Source of the DNA: Streptomyces sp. H39-S7
GTDB lineage: Bacteria > Actinomycetota > Actinomycetes > Streptomycetales > Streptomycetaceae
Assembly (NCBI RefSeq): GCF_027158205.1
Contig: NZ_JAPVLU010000018.1
Coordinates: 1-64,000, forward strand
Reading direction: 5' to 3'
DNA: 64,000 nucleotides
The notes below the pieces were generated by a model that ran no database searches, was not told the DNA's origin, and saw nothing but the letters and a program-made list of their open reading frames with translations. The position numbers and the translations under genes are program-made. Shown piece after piece: positions 8,127 through 16,114 of the stretch (position 1 is its first letter; each line of letters begins with the position of its first letter).

Positions 8127-8249
8127 CGGTGCCGTTCCCCCGGTTGTCGTCATCCTCGGTGGTCTTCCGAGTGCTTCTTCGTGGAGGGGGACGCTATCGC
8201 CCGCCCTCCGGTTCTCGACCCCCGGGGCCGGGCCGGGGGAGAGAGCGGC

Positions 8250-8283
8250 GATAATGGACGGGCCTTGTGATCACGTTCACAAG
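8250..8283 (+). promoter_or_regulatory. CRP-like palindrome beside a -10-like element
   Basis: CTTGTGA (8264-8270) and TCACAAG (8277-8283) are perfect 7-bp arms around a 6-bp spacer, the exact TGTGA-N6-TCACA layout of CRP/FNR-family operators. GATAAT at 8250-8255 resembles a -10 hexamer for the DUF3817 gene. A start point near 8262 would put the palindrome just downstream, a repressing position. Confidence 0.55.
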
Positions 8284-8311
8284 AACCGCCCCCGTCGATG
8301 ATGAGGAATCC

Positions 8312-8653
8312 GTGGACATCAAGACCGCCTCCGCCCTGCGCCGGCTCCGCCTGGTCTCCGCCCCCGAAGCGGTGTCCTTCCTGCTGCTGCTGGTCTGCTC
8401 GATCCTGAAGCGCACCACCGACTTCAACGCCGTCCCGGCGATGGGCATGATCCACGGGGTGCTGTTCATCCTCTACCTGATCCTCTGGGCCTGGGCCTGG
8501 TACAAGGCCCCGTGGACGCTGGGCCGTGCCGCGCTCTACGCGGTCCTGTCCGTCCTCCCCACCGGCGGCTTCTTCGCCGAGCGCATGCTGCGCCGTGAGG
8601 CCGAGTCGGAGATCGTCGCCGCCCGCGCCCGCCAGGAAGGCGTCGTCGCGTGA
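8312..8653 (+). CDS. DUF3817 integral membrane protein (paralogue 1)
   Basis: 113-residue protein with three hydrophobic helices (about residues 14-34, 46-66 and 74-92) and the family segments PEAVSFLLLLVCSILKRTT, MGMIHGVLFILY and LPTGGFFAERML. GTG at 8312 follows GAGG by 5 nt and gives the family start VDIKTASALRRLRL; an earlier in-frame GTG at 8267 lies inside the CRP-like palindrome and is less likely. Its stop overlaps the next start (GTGA). A second DUF3817 gene is at 18020. The role is unknown, possibly membrane transport or sensing. Confidence 0.87.
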   Translation: MDIKTASALRRLRLVSAPEAVSFLLLLVCSILKRTTDFNAVPAMGMIHGVLFILYLILWAWAWYKAPWTLGRAALYAVLSVLPTGGFFAERMLRREAESEIVAARARQEGVVA

Positions 8654-8949
8654 TCGTCGCCTTCTCGGTCTCCCCGCTGGGCGTCGGCGAGGACGTGGGC
8701 GAGTATGTCGCCGACGCCGTCCGCGTCGTCCGGGAGTCGGGCCTCCCGAACCGCACCGACGCGATGTTCACCACGGTCGAAGGTGACTGGGACCAGGTCA
8801 TGGATGTCGTCAAGCGCGCCGTCGCCGCCGTCGAGGCCCGCGCCCCGCGCGTGTCCCTGGTGCTGAAGGCCGACATCCGGCCGGGCGTGACGGACGGGAT
8901 GACGTCGAAGGTCGAGACCGTCGAGCGCTACCTCGCGCCAGAGGACTGA
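8650..8949 (+). CDS. MTH1187-family thiamine-binding protein
   Basis: 99-residue small alpha/beta protein of the DUF77/MTH1187 family (ferredoxin-like fold, tetrameric in solved relatives, some of which bind thiamine). Visible features are IVAFSVSPLGVGEDVGEYVA at the N-terminus, SGLPNRTDAMFTTVEGDWD in the middle and SLVLKADIRPG near the C-terminus. Start and stop are coupled with the upstream DUF3817 gene through GTGA. No TPP riboswitch is evident upstream, so a link to thiamine rests only on the family. Confidence 0.87.
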   Translation: MIVAFSVSPLGVGEDVGEYVADAVRVVRESGLPNRTDAMFTTVEGDWDQVMDVVKRAVAAVEARAPRVSLVLKADIRPGVTDGMTSKVETVERYLAPED

Positions 8950-8958
8950 GCAGCGCCC

Positions 8959-9942
8959 CTACCCCCCGCCGGTGGCGAGGGTGAGGCCGAGCGGTGTCCT
9001 CTCGTACAGCACCCGGTGGCCTTCGCGGTGCGAGGTGAGCAGCCCCGCCTCGCGCAGGACGGACAGGTGGGCGGAGACGGACGACAGCGCCAGTTCATGA
9101 CGGCGGCCGAGCGCGCTGGTCGTCGTGGGCGCGTCGAGGTGGGTGAGGATCGCGGCCCGGTTGGGCCCCAGCAGCCGGATCAGCGGTTCGGCCGGCGCCG
9201 GTCCCGGCACGGTCCACAGGGTGGCGGTGCCGCGCGCCGGATAGACCAGCGTGGCCTGCCAGGGCGGGTCGAAGCCGCTCACCACGTCCGGCCGGACGAA
9301 GACGCTCGGCACCAGCAGCAGCCCCTTGCCGTCGAGGGTCCTGACGTGGTCGGGCCGCCGGTCGACCGTGAGCGTGCCGTCCGTCCAGCTCATCCTGGGG
9401 TGCAGGTCGGCGAAGAGCCGCTCCGGGCCGCCGTCGGCCAGCCGGCGCGAGTGGAAGGCCACGTCGGCCTCCAGCACGGCGCGCATCCGGGGCCAGAACG
9501 GGGCGAGGAGCGTGTCCCAGACGCGGGCCATCAGCTCCGCGAGCTCGTCCACCGTCCGCGCGGGATCGTCGAGCAGTGCTCGCGCCCGTTCGCTCTCGGC
9601 GGCGCCCGGCGTCACCGCCAGCGCCCTGACCAGATCGGCGCGGGCCACGGCCGGGTCGGTGCCGCGGACCCGTGCCAGCTCCTCGTCGATCGTGGCGAAG
9701 ACCCCGTCGGGCGGCGGGCAGAGGAAGTCGGGGTTGTGGCCGCGGCGCGGCATCACCAGCTCGAACGGGCTCAGGTCGAACCTCCGGGCCACCGTTCTGA
9801 CCTGCCGCAACCACGGCAGGTGGTACCCCTGTCGGGCGGGTGTCCGCAGGGTGCGGATCGCCTCCTGGGTCTCCCAGAGCGGGGAGATGGCGAACCGGGA
9901 GGAGAGCAGGTCCTCGGCCATGAAGTGCATGTGGAACGGCAT
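8959..9942 (-). CDS. ArsR-like winged-helix regulator with DUF5937-type N-terminus
   Basis: 327-residue regulator. The N-terminal about 240 residues form the uncharacterised domain common to large actinobacterial ArsR-like proteins (start MPFHMHFMAEDLLSSRFAIS). The C-terminal about 75 residues are a winged helix (LGPNRAAILTHLDAPTTTSA, then HELALSSVSAHLSVLREAGL and HREGHRVLYERTPLG). It is divergent from an MFS exporter across a 70-bp gap holding an inverted repeat, the usual layout of a repressor and its target pump. No Cys metal site is obvious, so the inducer is more likely a small molecule. Confidence 0.85.
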   Translation of the reverse strand: MPFHMHFMAEDLLSSRFAISPLWETQEAIRTLRTPARQGYHLPWLRQVRTVARRFDLSPFELVMPRRGHNPDFLCPPPDGVFATIDEELARVRGTDPAVARADLVRALAVTPGAAESERARALLDDPARTVDELAELMARVWDTLLAPFWPRMRAVLEADVAFHSRRLADGGPERLFADLHPRMSWTDGTLTVDRRPDHVRTLDGKGLLLVPSVFVRPDVVSGFDPPWQATLVYPARGTATLWTVPGPAPAEPLIRLLGPNRAAILTHLDAPTTTSALGRRHELALSSVSAHLSVLREAGLLTSHREGHRVLYERTPLGLTLATGGG

Positions 9943-9954
9943 GACATCTCCGAA

Positions 9955-9974
9955 GTTTCGTTTTCAGCCGAAAC
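9955..9974. promoter_or_regulatory. candidate operator between arsR-like and MFS genes
   Basis: GTTTCG (9955-9960) and CGAAAC (9969-9974) form a perfect 6-bp inverted repeat with an 8-bp spacer. It lies 13 bp upstream of the regulator start and 39 bp upstream of the exporter start, and its AT-rich core stands out from the flanks. Confidence 0.5.
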
Positions 9975-10012
9975 AGTAGAAGGCATGTCCCGGTGTCCGC
10001 CAGGCTGCGTCC

Positions 10013-11311
10013 ATGACAACGGAAAACTCAGACTCGGGACTTCAGAAAAGTGACGAGCCGCCCTGCGACGGGACAGCGGGGGCGACGGCCGATCCCGTCG
10101 AGCCGCAACCCGCCGGATATCGCACGGTGTTCGCGGTCCGTGAGTTCCGGCCGATCTTCGCCGCTCACGTGCTGTCCATGTTCGGCAGTTTCTTCGCCGA
10201 GGTCGCACTGGCGATGCTGGTCTTCCAGCGCACCGGGTCCCCGTTGCTGACGTCTCTGATCTTCGCCCTCGGCATGCTGCCGTACGCGCTCAGCGGAGTG
10301 CTGCTCTCCGGCGTCTCCGACCGGTACCCGGCCCGCCGGGTGCTCGTGACGTGCGACCTGCTCTGCGCCGGCTGCGTCGCGCTCCTCGCGCTGCCGTTCA
10401 CGCCGCTGGCGGTGCTGTTCGTGCTGCGGGCGGTCCTCGCGATGATCACGCCCCTCTTCCAGGGGACGCGGGCCGCGAGCCTCGCGGACATCCTGGAGGG
10501 CGACGTGTACGTCCTGGGACGTTCGCTGCTCAGGATCGTCTCGCAGAGCGCGCAGATCATCGGGTTCGGGATCGGCGGCCTGGTGCTGGTGGTGCTGTCG
10601 CCGCGCGCCGCCCTCACCGTGGCCGTGGGCACCTTCCTCTGCTCGGCCGTGCTGCTGCGCTTCGGCACCTTGGACCGGCCCGCGCGCGTCACCGGCAACG
10701 GCTCGATGATGCGGCAGTCCCTGCTCGGCGCCCGCCAACTGCTGAGCCACCGCAGGATCCGGGCGCTGCTGCTGTGGTGGTGGGTGCCGCCGATGTTCTT
10801 CGCGGTGGCCGAGGGGCTGGCGACGCCGTTCGCCGTCGCGGCCGGCGCCGGTTCCGCGGGAGTCGGCCTCCTGCTGGCGGCGATGCCCGCCGGGACGGTG
10901 GTCAGCGAGCTGGCGGCCGGCACGCTGCTCTCGCCGGCCGCCCGCACCTGGATCGCGATGCCGCTCGCCGGCCTCGCCCTGGTGCCGATGGCGCTGTTCG
11001 CCTTCCACCCGCCGCTGCCGGTGGCCATAGGGATCATGCTCGTGGTGGGGCTCTGCTCCGCCTACGCGCTGGGCATGGACAAGTGGTTCGTCGAAGCGGT
11101 GCCGGAGGAGATGCGCGGCCAGGCGATGTCCTTGCTGGGCGCGGGCATGATGACGCTCCAGGGGCTCGGCATGGCGATCGGCGGCGCGGTGGCCGAGGTG
11201 GCCCCGCCGTACGCCGTGATATCCGGGGCCGGGATCCTCGGCGTGGTGAGCACGCTGCTGGTGCTGCGCTCGGTCGCGGCGACCGGCCGAAGCGCCGTGG
11301 AGACGGTCTGA
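10013..11311 (+). CDS. MFS transporter, multidrug-efflux type
   Basis: 432-residue major facilitator protein with about 12 hydrophobic segments after a 35-residue polar N-terminus. The motif-A-like loop SGVSDRYPARRVLV follows TM2, and RGQAMSLLGAGMMTLQGLG lies in the C-terminal half. Similarity is to the proton-antiport efflux branch used for drugs or secondary metabolites. It is divergent from the ArsR-like gene and probably derepressed by its ligand. A 14-bp hairpin downstream ends transcription. Substrate unknown. Confidence 0.87.
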   Translation: MTTENSDSGLQKSDEPPCDGTAGATADPVEPQPAGYRTVFAVREFRPIFAAHVLSMFGSFFAEVALAMLVFQRTGSPLLTSLIFALGMLPYALSGVLLSGVSDRYPARRVLVTCDLLCAGCVALLALPFTPLAVLFVLRAVLAMITPLFQGTRAASLADILEGDVYVLGRSLLRIVSQSAQIIGFGIGGLVLVVLSPRAALTVAVGTFLCSAVLLRFGTLDRPARVTGNGSMMRQSLLGARQLLSHRRIRALLLWWWVPPMFFAVAEGLATPFAVAAGAGSAGVGLLLAAMPAGTVVSELAAGTLLSPAARTWIAMPLAGLALVPMALFAFHPPLPVAIGIMLVVGLCSAYALGMDKWFVEAVPEEMRGQAMSLLGAGMMTLQGLGMAIGGAVAEVAPPYAVISGAGILGVVSTLLVLRSVAATGRSAVETV

Positions 11312-11361
11312 AGGACACCTTTTTGCCGCAGGTCGACGCGCGTAACACTTCGCCCGGGCGA

Positions 11362-11399
11362 GGGCCGGGAACCGGTCGGCGACGGCCGGTTCCCGGCCC
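11362..11399. terminator. bidirectional terminator (MFS / femX-like)
   Basis: GGGCCGGGAACCGG (11362-11375) pairs perfectly with CCGGTTCCCGGCCC (11386-11399) over 14 bp with a 10-nt loop, placed between two convergent genes. Confidence 0.8.
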
Positions 11400-11405
11400 G
11401 TCCGG

Positions 11406-12590
11406 TCAGCGCCGCGCCAGGTAGGCGTGCATCGCCCGGTGCAGGGTCTTGTTGACCGCGCCCTGCAGCGGCAGCTCCCACTCCCCGAGCGTCTCGACCG
11501 CCTCGCCGCCGGTGCCGAGCTTCCAGCGCAGCAGCCCGAACGAGCGCGCGTCGGGATCCAGGCTGTCCGGTACGCCGCGCATGTCGTACACGGACGCGCC
11601 GAGCACGTGCGCGTCGCAGAGCATCCGCCACTGCAGCGCGTTGCTCGGCCGCACCTCGCGGCGGTGGTCGGCGGAGGCGCCCGTCTGGTACCAGACCCGG
11701 GATCCGTCCGGGGAGACGAGCAGGGTGTGCGCGGCGAGGATCTCGCCGCCGTGGCGGGCGGTGTAGAGCCGCATGGCGCCCGGCCGTTCCGCGTTCAGCA
11801 CCTCGTACTGGCGCCGGTAGTACGCCAGGTCGCGCCCCAGCCGGAAGCCGTCGCGCCGCTCGGTGACGCCCAGCAGCTCGTGGAAGACCGCCAGCTCCTC
11901 CTCGCCCGCGACGGCGGTCTCCACCCCCGCCTTGGCGGCCTTCTTGACGTTCCGCCGCCACTCCTGGTTCAGCCCGGTCCACAGGTCGTCCAGGCCGCGG
12001 CCGGCCAGCGGCACCTCGAAGATCAGCCGGGGCTGGGCGTCCCCGTTGTAGCCGTCCTCCCCGCCGCGCCGCCAGCCCGCCTCGCGCAGCCGGTCCGCGA
12101 CTGCGGCGCCCAGCGGGTCCACCAGGTCCGGCAGGACGTCGCCCATCCGGCGGCCGGGCGCCACCGCCTCCTTGAGGGTGCGCGCCGACCACCGCCGGTA
12201 CGGCAGCGGCGGACCCATCCGTACGGCGAAGGCGCCGGTACCGCGCAGATGGTCGAGCAGCGGGTCCAGCCAGCGCTCCAGGTCCGGCGCCGACCAGTCC
12301 AGCACCGGGCCCTCCGGGAGGTACGCGAACGACCTGCGGACGCCGGGCAGCTGCCGGTACAGGGCCAGCGCCGAGCCCACCATCGCCCCGGTGTCGTCGA
12401 ACCAGCCCAGACTCTCGGCGGACCAGCCCGGTTTGACCCGGGCCCAGGAGGGGCTCTGCAGGAAACTGACCGCGCGCGGGCCCGGCCGCCGCACGAACTC
12501 CAGGTGCTCGGCCTCGCTGACGGGGCGCAGCACGAGACGTGGCGCCGGGCCGGGGAAGACGTCGCGGGCGGAGTCCTGGTGGGTGGTCAT
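11406..12590 (-). CDS. FemAB/FemX-like lipid II aminoacyltransferase
   Basis: 394-residue protein with paired GNAT-like halves. Family-typical segments are SFLQSPSWARVKPGW near the N-terminus, SFAYLPEGPVLDW, then WRRNVKKAAKAGVE, GEILAAHTLLV, VWYQTGAS, PSNALQWRMLCDAH and YDMRGVP in the C-terminal half. Such enzymes add the bridging amino acid to the peptidoglycan stem using aminoacyl-tRNA. ATG at 12590 is used; a TTG at 12596 has better spacing (7 nt) from GGAGG and may be the true start. It is divergent from a MurJ-like flippase, which supports an envelope role. Confidence 0.87.
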   Translation of the reverse strand: MTTHQDSARDVFPGPAPRLVLRPVSEAEHLEFVRRPGPRAVSFLQSPSWARVKPGWSAESLGWFDDTGAMVGSALALYRQLPGVRRSFAYLPEGPVLDWSAPDLERWLDPLLDHLRGTGAFAVRMGPPLPYRRWSARTLKEAVAPGRRMGDVLPDLVDPLGAAVADRLREAGWRRGGEDGYNGDAQPRLIFEVPLAGRGLDDLWTGLNQEWRRNVKKAAKAGVETAVAGEEELAVFHELLGVTERRDGFRLGRDLAYYRRQYEVLNAERPGAMRLYTARHGGEILAAHTLLVSPDGSRVWYQTGASADHRREVRPSNALQWRMLCDAHVLGASVYDMRGVPDSLDPDARSFGLLRWKLGTGGEAVETLGEWELPLQGAVNKTLHRAMHAYLARR

Positions 12591-12775
12591 CGTCAAGGCT
12601 CGTCCTCCACGGTGCGGTGGGCCTGGCGGCCCGCTCACCTGTCTCACGCCCCACAGGGGTGCGATGTGACAGAGATGTTCGCGACAGTGCGCACCGGTTT
12701 CCCAAGGGGACTCGCGACGGGCAGACTTCGGCCTCTGCGCGGCCGCCGGCCGCGCCCGGCCGGGGAGCACAACGG

Positions 12776-14560
12776 GTGACATCAGCAGTGGGCAGTGACG
12801 CGGGGACCGGCGACCCCGGTCGGGACGCGGTGCGCGGCGCCCCCTACGGCGGTCCCCTCCCGCCGGAAGTCGTCCTCCCGCCCGCCCCCGCGGGACAACC
12901 GGCACCCGTGGAAGCACCCGCCGCCTCCACCGGGACGGACTCCGCCGCCTCGCTCAAGCGCAGCGGCAGCGTCATGGCGCTGGGCTCGCTCGCCTCGCGC
13001 GCCACCGGGTTCGTGCGCAGCGGCATCATCACCGCGGCCCTCGGCACGACCCTGCTCGGTGACGCGTTCAGCGTCGCGAACACCGTCCCGAACATCCTGT
13101 ACATCATGCTCATCGGCGGGGCGCTGAACTCGGTGTTCGTCCCTCAGCTGGTGCGCGCCGCCAAGGAGCACAGCGACGGCGGCGCCGCCTACACCGACCG
13201 GCTGCTCACCCTCTGCCTGATCGCCCTGCTGGTGATCACGGCCGCCGCCGCGCTCGCCGCCCCCTGGCTGGTCAGCGCGTACGGGCCGGACTTCACCAGC
13301 GCCCAGCGCGACCTGACGATCGCCCTCGCCCGGTACTGCCTGCCGCAGATCCTCTTCTACGGCGTCTTCACCCTGCTCGGCCAGATCCTCACCGCCCGCG
13401 ACCGGTTCGGCGCCATGATGTGGTCGCCGGTCCTGAACAACGTCGTCGTCATCGCGGTGTTCGGCCTGTACCTCGCGGTGGCGCACGACACCACCGCCGC
13501 CGGCACCATGAGCGAGGCCAACGCGCTGCTGCTGGGGCTCGGCTCCACCGCGGGCATCGCCGTGCAGGCCCTGGCGCTGATCCCGGCGCTGCGCGGCGCC
13601 GGATTCCGCTGGCGGCCCCGTTTCGACTGGCGCGGCTCCGGCCTCGTGCAGCCCATGCGGGCCGCCGGATGGACGCTGCTGCTGGTCTTCGTCAACCAGA
13701 TCGCGTACTGGGTCGTCACCCGGCTCGCCACCTCGGCCGGCGCCCACGCGCTGGCCGGCGGCAGCCCGGTGGGTGTCGGCTTCGCCGCCTACAGCAACGC
13801 CTACCTGCTGTGGGTCGTCCCGCAGGGGATCATCACCGTCTCCCTCGTCACCGCCCTGCTGCCGCGGATGAGCCGGGCCGCCACCGACGGCGACCACGCG
13901 CGGATCGGCGCCGACCTGTCGTACGGGCTGCGCGGCTCGGCCGCCGCGATCGTGCCGGCGGTCCTGGCCTTCCTGGCGCTCGGCCCGCAGATCACCGGTG
14001 TCGTCTTCCAGCACGGCCGCACCACCGACGCGGACGCCCAGGCCATCGCCTGGATCCTGATGGCGTTCGCCCTCGGCCTGCCGGCCTTCGCCGGCCAGTA
14101 CCTGCTGGCCCGCGGCTTCTACGCGCTCGGCGACACCCGTACGCCCTTCTTCCTCAACGTGGTCATCGCGGCCGTCAACGCCGGGCTCGCCCTCGCCTCC
14201 TACACGCTGCTGCCCGCCCGCTGGGCCGTGGCCGGCATGGCGGGCGGCTACGCGATCGCCTGCTGCGCCGGGCTGGCGTGCACCACGTGGGTGCTGCGCC
14301 GGCGGCTGAAGTGGCGGCCCGCCGTCCTGGGCATGCATGTCCGGCTGGCCGTCGCCTGCCTGCCGGGCGCGGCCGCCGCGTACGGGATCGCGCAGGGCAG
14401 CGGGCGGCTGCTCGGCACCGGCTTCGCCGGGGACGCCGCCGGGCTGCTGTTCGGTGGCGCCGCGCTCGTCTGCTCCGTCCTGGCGCTGTCCGGACCGCTG
14501 CGGCTGACCGAGGTGCAGTCCCTGGCCGCCCCGGTCCTGCGGCGGCTGCCGGGTCGTTGA
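12776..14560 (+). CDS. murJ: MurJ/MviN-family lipid II flippase
   Basis: 594-residue polytopic protein of the MOP superfamily with about 14 membrane segments after a Pro-rich polar N-terminus of about 60 residues. Signature segments include RATGFVRSGIITAALGTTLL, DAFSVANTVPNILYIMLIGG, ALNSVFVPQL, LLPRMSRAATD and YALGDTRTPFF. It would flip lipid II or a related undecaprenyl-linked precursor. GTG at 12776 follows GGGGAG by 8 nt. It lacks the C-terminal kinase-like domain of some actinobacterial MviN proteins. Whether it is the main MurJ or a second copy cannot be told here; nearby FemX-like, L,D-transpeptidase and MurG-like genes suggest a cell-wall theme. Confidence 0.88.
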   Translation: MTSAVGSDAGTGDPGRDAVRGAPYGGPLPPEVVLPPAPAGQPAPVEAPAASTGTDSAASLKRSGSVMALGSLASRATGFVRSGIITAALGTTLLGDAFSVANTVPNILYIMLIGGALNSVFVPQLVRAAKEHSDGGAAYTDRLLTLCLIALLVITAAAALAAPWLVSAYGPDFTSAQRDLTIALARYCLPQILFYGVFTLLGQILTARDRFGAMMWSPVLNNVVVIAVFGLYLAVAHDTTAAGTMSEANALLLGLGSTAGIAVQALALIPALRGAGFRWRPRFDWRGSGLVQPMRAAGWTLLLVFVNQIAYWVVTRLATSAGAHALAGGSPVGVGFAAYSNAYLLWVVPQGIITVSLVTALLPRMSRAATDGDHARIGADLSYGLRGSAAAIVPAVLAFLALGPQITGVVFQHGRTTDADAQAIAWILMAFALGLPAFAGQYLLARGFYALGDTRTPFFLNVVIAAVNAGLALASYTLLPARWAVAGMAGGYAIACCAGLACTTWVLRRRLKWRPAVLGMHVRLAVACLPGAAAAYGIAQGSGRLLGTGFAGDAAGLLFGGAALVCSVLALSGPLRLTEVQSLAAPVLRRLPGR

Positions 14561-14581
14561 AAGTTCTCCCAGCTGAAAGTT
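14558..14581 (+). promoter_or_regulatory. TGAAAGTT direct repeat before the ECF sigma gene
   Basis: TGAAAGTT occurs at 14558-14565 and again at 14574-14581, 16 bp apart, overlapping the murJ stop. AT-rich direct repeats are unusual in this sequence and lie about 100 bp before the sigma gene, so they may be a promoter or activator site. Confidence 0.35.
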
Positions 14582-14677
14582 TTCTTGATTTCGTTGTCAC
14601 CTTTTGGGCCCGCTGAGCGTGTACGTAGCGGGAGGGACATTGATTATCCGTACGGCACACGCGCTCCCGGGGTGGGT

Positions 14678-15187
14678 GTGAGTCGGCACGCGACACCGCA
14701 GGACGACTTCGACGAGTTCTACGCGGTTACCGCGAAACGCCTGGTCGCCGCGGTGTTCGCGATGACCGGCGATCTTGGCGAGGCCGAGGACGCCGTGCAG
14801 GAGGCGTATGCCCGCGCGTGGCAGCGGTGGGCGAAACTCACCGCCGAGGGGGACCCGACGCCCTGGGTGCGGACGGTGGCCCTGCGGCTGGCGGTGAGCA
14901 CGTGGCGCAAGACACGCAACCGGGTGCGGGCACACTTCAGGTACGGCGCACCGGCTGACGCGCCCGCCCTGGCACCCGACCGGGTCGCTCTGATCGCGGC
15001 CCTGCGGGAGTTGGGCGAGGAGCAGCGGACGGCTGTCGTGCTGCACCATTTGATGGACCTGCCGGTCGAGGAGGTCGCCCGGGAGACCGGAGTGTCCAAC
15101 GCGGCGGTCCGTACCCGGCTCAGCCGCGCACGCAAGGCGCTGGGCGACCGGCTGACCGAGGAAGAGGAGGTGCCCCTCCATGGCTGA
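14678..15187 (+). CDS. ECF sigma factor, SigE family
   Basis: 169-residue extracytoplasmic-function sigma factor. Region 2 includes LVAAVFAMTGDLGEAEDAVQ and AYARAWQRW; region 4 includes MDLPVEEVARETGVSNAAV and RTRLSRARKAL. Start uncertain: in-frame GTGs at 14672 and 14678 fit the onset of the conserved domain (VSRHATPQDDFDEFYAV), while an upstream ATG at 14585 would add 31 unconserved residues. The 3' end overlaps the next gene by 8 nt, the usual arrangement with a regulatory partner. The downstream L,D-transpeptidase makes an envelope-stress regulon plausible. Confidence 0.85.
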   Translation: MSRHATPQDDFDEFYAVTAKRLVAAVFAMTGDLGEAEDAVQEAYARAWQRWAKLTAEGDPTPWVRTVALRLAVSTWRKTRNRVRAHFRYGAPADAPALAPDRVALIAALRELGEEQRTAVVLHHLMDLPVEEVARETGVSNAAVRTRLSRARKALGDRLTEEEEVPLHG

Positions 15188-16100
15188 CCCGCTCGACGAC
15201 CGCCTGCGGGACCTGGCTCGCGACACCGAGCCGCTGATCGTCCTCGCCGGTCCCGCGGACGTCCGCAGGCGTGGGGAGCGCCGCCGTGCCCGGCGCCGGG
15301 TGGGCGCGGTGGCCGTGGTGGCCGCGGCCGCGCTGGCCGTGGGCTCCTGGCTGGTCGTGCCCCGGCTGGAGAACGGCGCGCAGACGCCGATGGTCGGCGG
15401 TTCGTCCTCGCCCGACCCGCTGCCGGCGGACGTCCTGGCGGGCGAACTGCTCCGGCCGACCGCCCTGCCCTGGGACTCGGTCTGGCACTGGCGCACCGGC
15501 TCGCCGGCCGCCACGGCGAAGCTCCCACTGATGCGGTGCGGGACGTCGCTGTACGATCCGGCCTCGGCGAGTGTCCGTTTCTATCTGGGGAACGAGACCA
15601 GCGGCGCGCGCTACACCGTCCACGGCCTCCGTGACGCGGAGGCCGCCGCCGCGGAACTGGACCGCGTACGCGCCGAACTGGGCAAGTGCGGAGTCGTCCC
15701 TTCTTATGGGGGGAAGGATGGGATGACCACGGAAGCCGTGCTCCGCGTCTACGGGGCGACGAAGAAGGACGGTTGGCTGAGCCAGGTCTGGCTGGCGACG
15801 AAGGGCCGGTACGTGTCCCTGCTGCAGACGGTCACGCCGGTGATCGTGGGCGTGAACACGCCCTACCTCGACGGGACTCCCTTGCTGTGCATGTTCCGCT
15901 CCCTCGACAGGCTCGCTCCCTCCCGCGCCCCGGGCACCCCCACCATCACCCCCACGACTTCTCCCTCCACCGGATTCGCCGGGGGCTTCCCGGCCGGCGT
16001 GGAGCCTTCGGCCGGAAGCGGGGCCACGGCGGTCCCGCCGCCCGACAGGAAGCTCCCGCTGCCGCACTACATCGTTCCCAACTCTTCTGACCGCTGCTGA
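15180..16100 (+). CDS. single-pass membrane protein, probable partner of the ECF sigma factor
   Basis: 306-residue protein with a short cytosolic N-terminus (DPLDDRLRDLARDTEPL), a basic stretch RRRGERRRARRR, one membrane segment (about residues 42-60) and a large extracellular domain with two Cys residues about 50 residues apart, ending in a Pro/Thr/Ser-rich tail. No zinc-binding H-x3-C-x2-C anti-sigma motif is seen. It overlaps the sigma gene by 8 nt, and genes in this position usually encode cognate membrane regulators. Anti-sigma activity is inference. Confidence 0.75.
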   Translation: MADPLDDRLRDLARDTEPLIVLAGPADVRRRGERRRARRRVGAVAVVAAAALAVGSWLVVPRLENGAQTPMVGGSSSPDPLPADVLAGELLRPTALPWDSVWHWRTGSPAATAKLPLMRCGTSLYDPASASVRFYLGNETSGARYTVHGLRDAEAAAAELDRVRAELGKCGVVPSYGGKDGMTTEAVLRVYGATKKDGWLSQVWLATKGRYVSLLQTVTPVIVGVNTPYLDGTPLLCMFRSLDRLAPSRAPGTPTITPTTSPSTGFAGGFPAGVEPSAGSGATAVPPPDRKLPLPHYIVPNSSDRC

Positions 16101-16114
16101 TGAGGACAACTTCC

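Noticed and set aside
8650..8949. TPP riboswitch ahead of the thiamine-binding protein
   Set aside because: The gene start overlaps the upstream stop, and the region before the DUF3817 gene lacks the conserved CUGAGA core.
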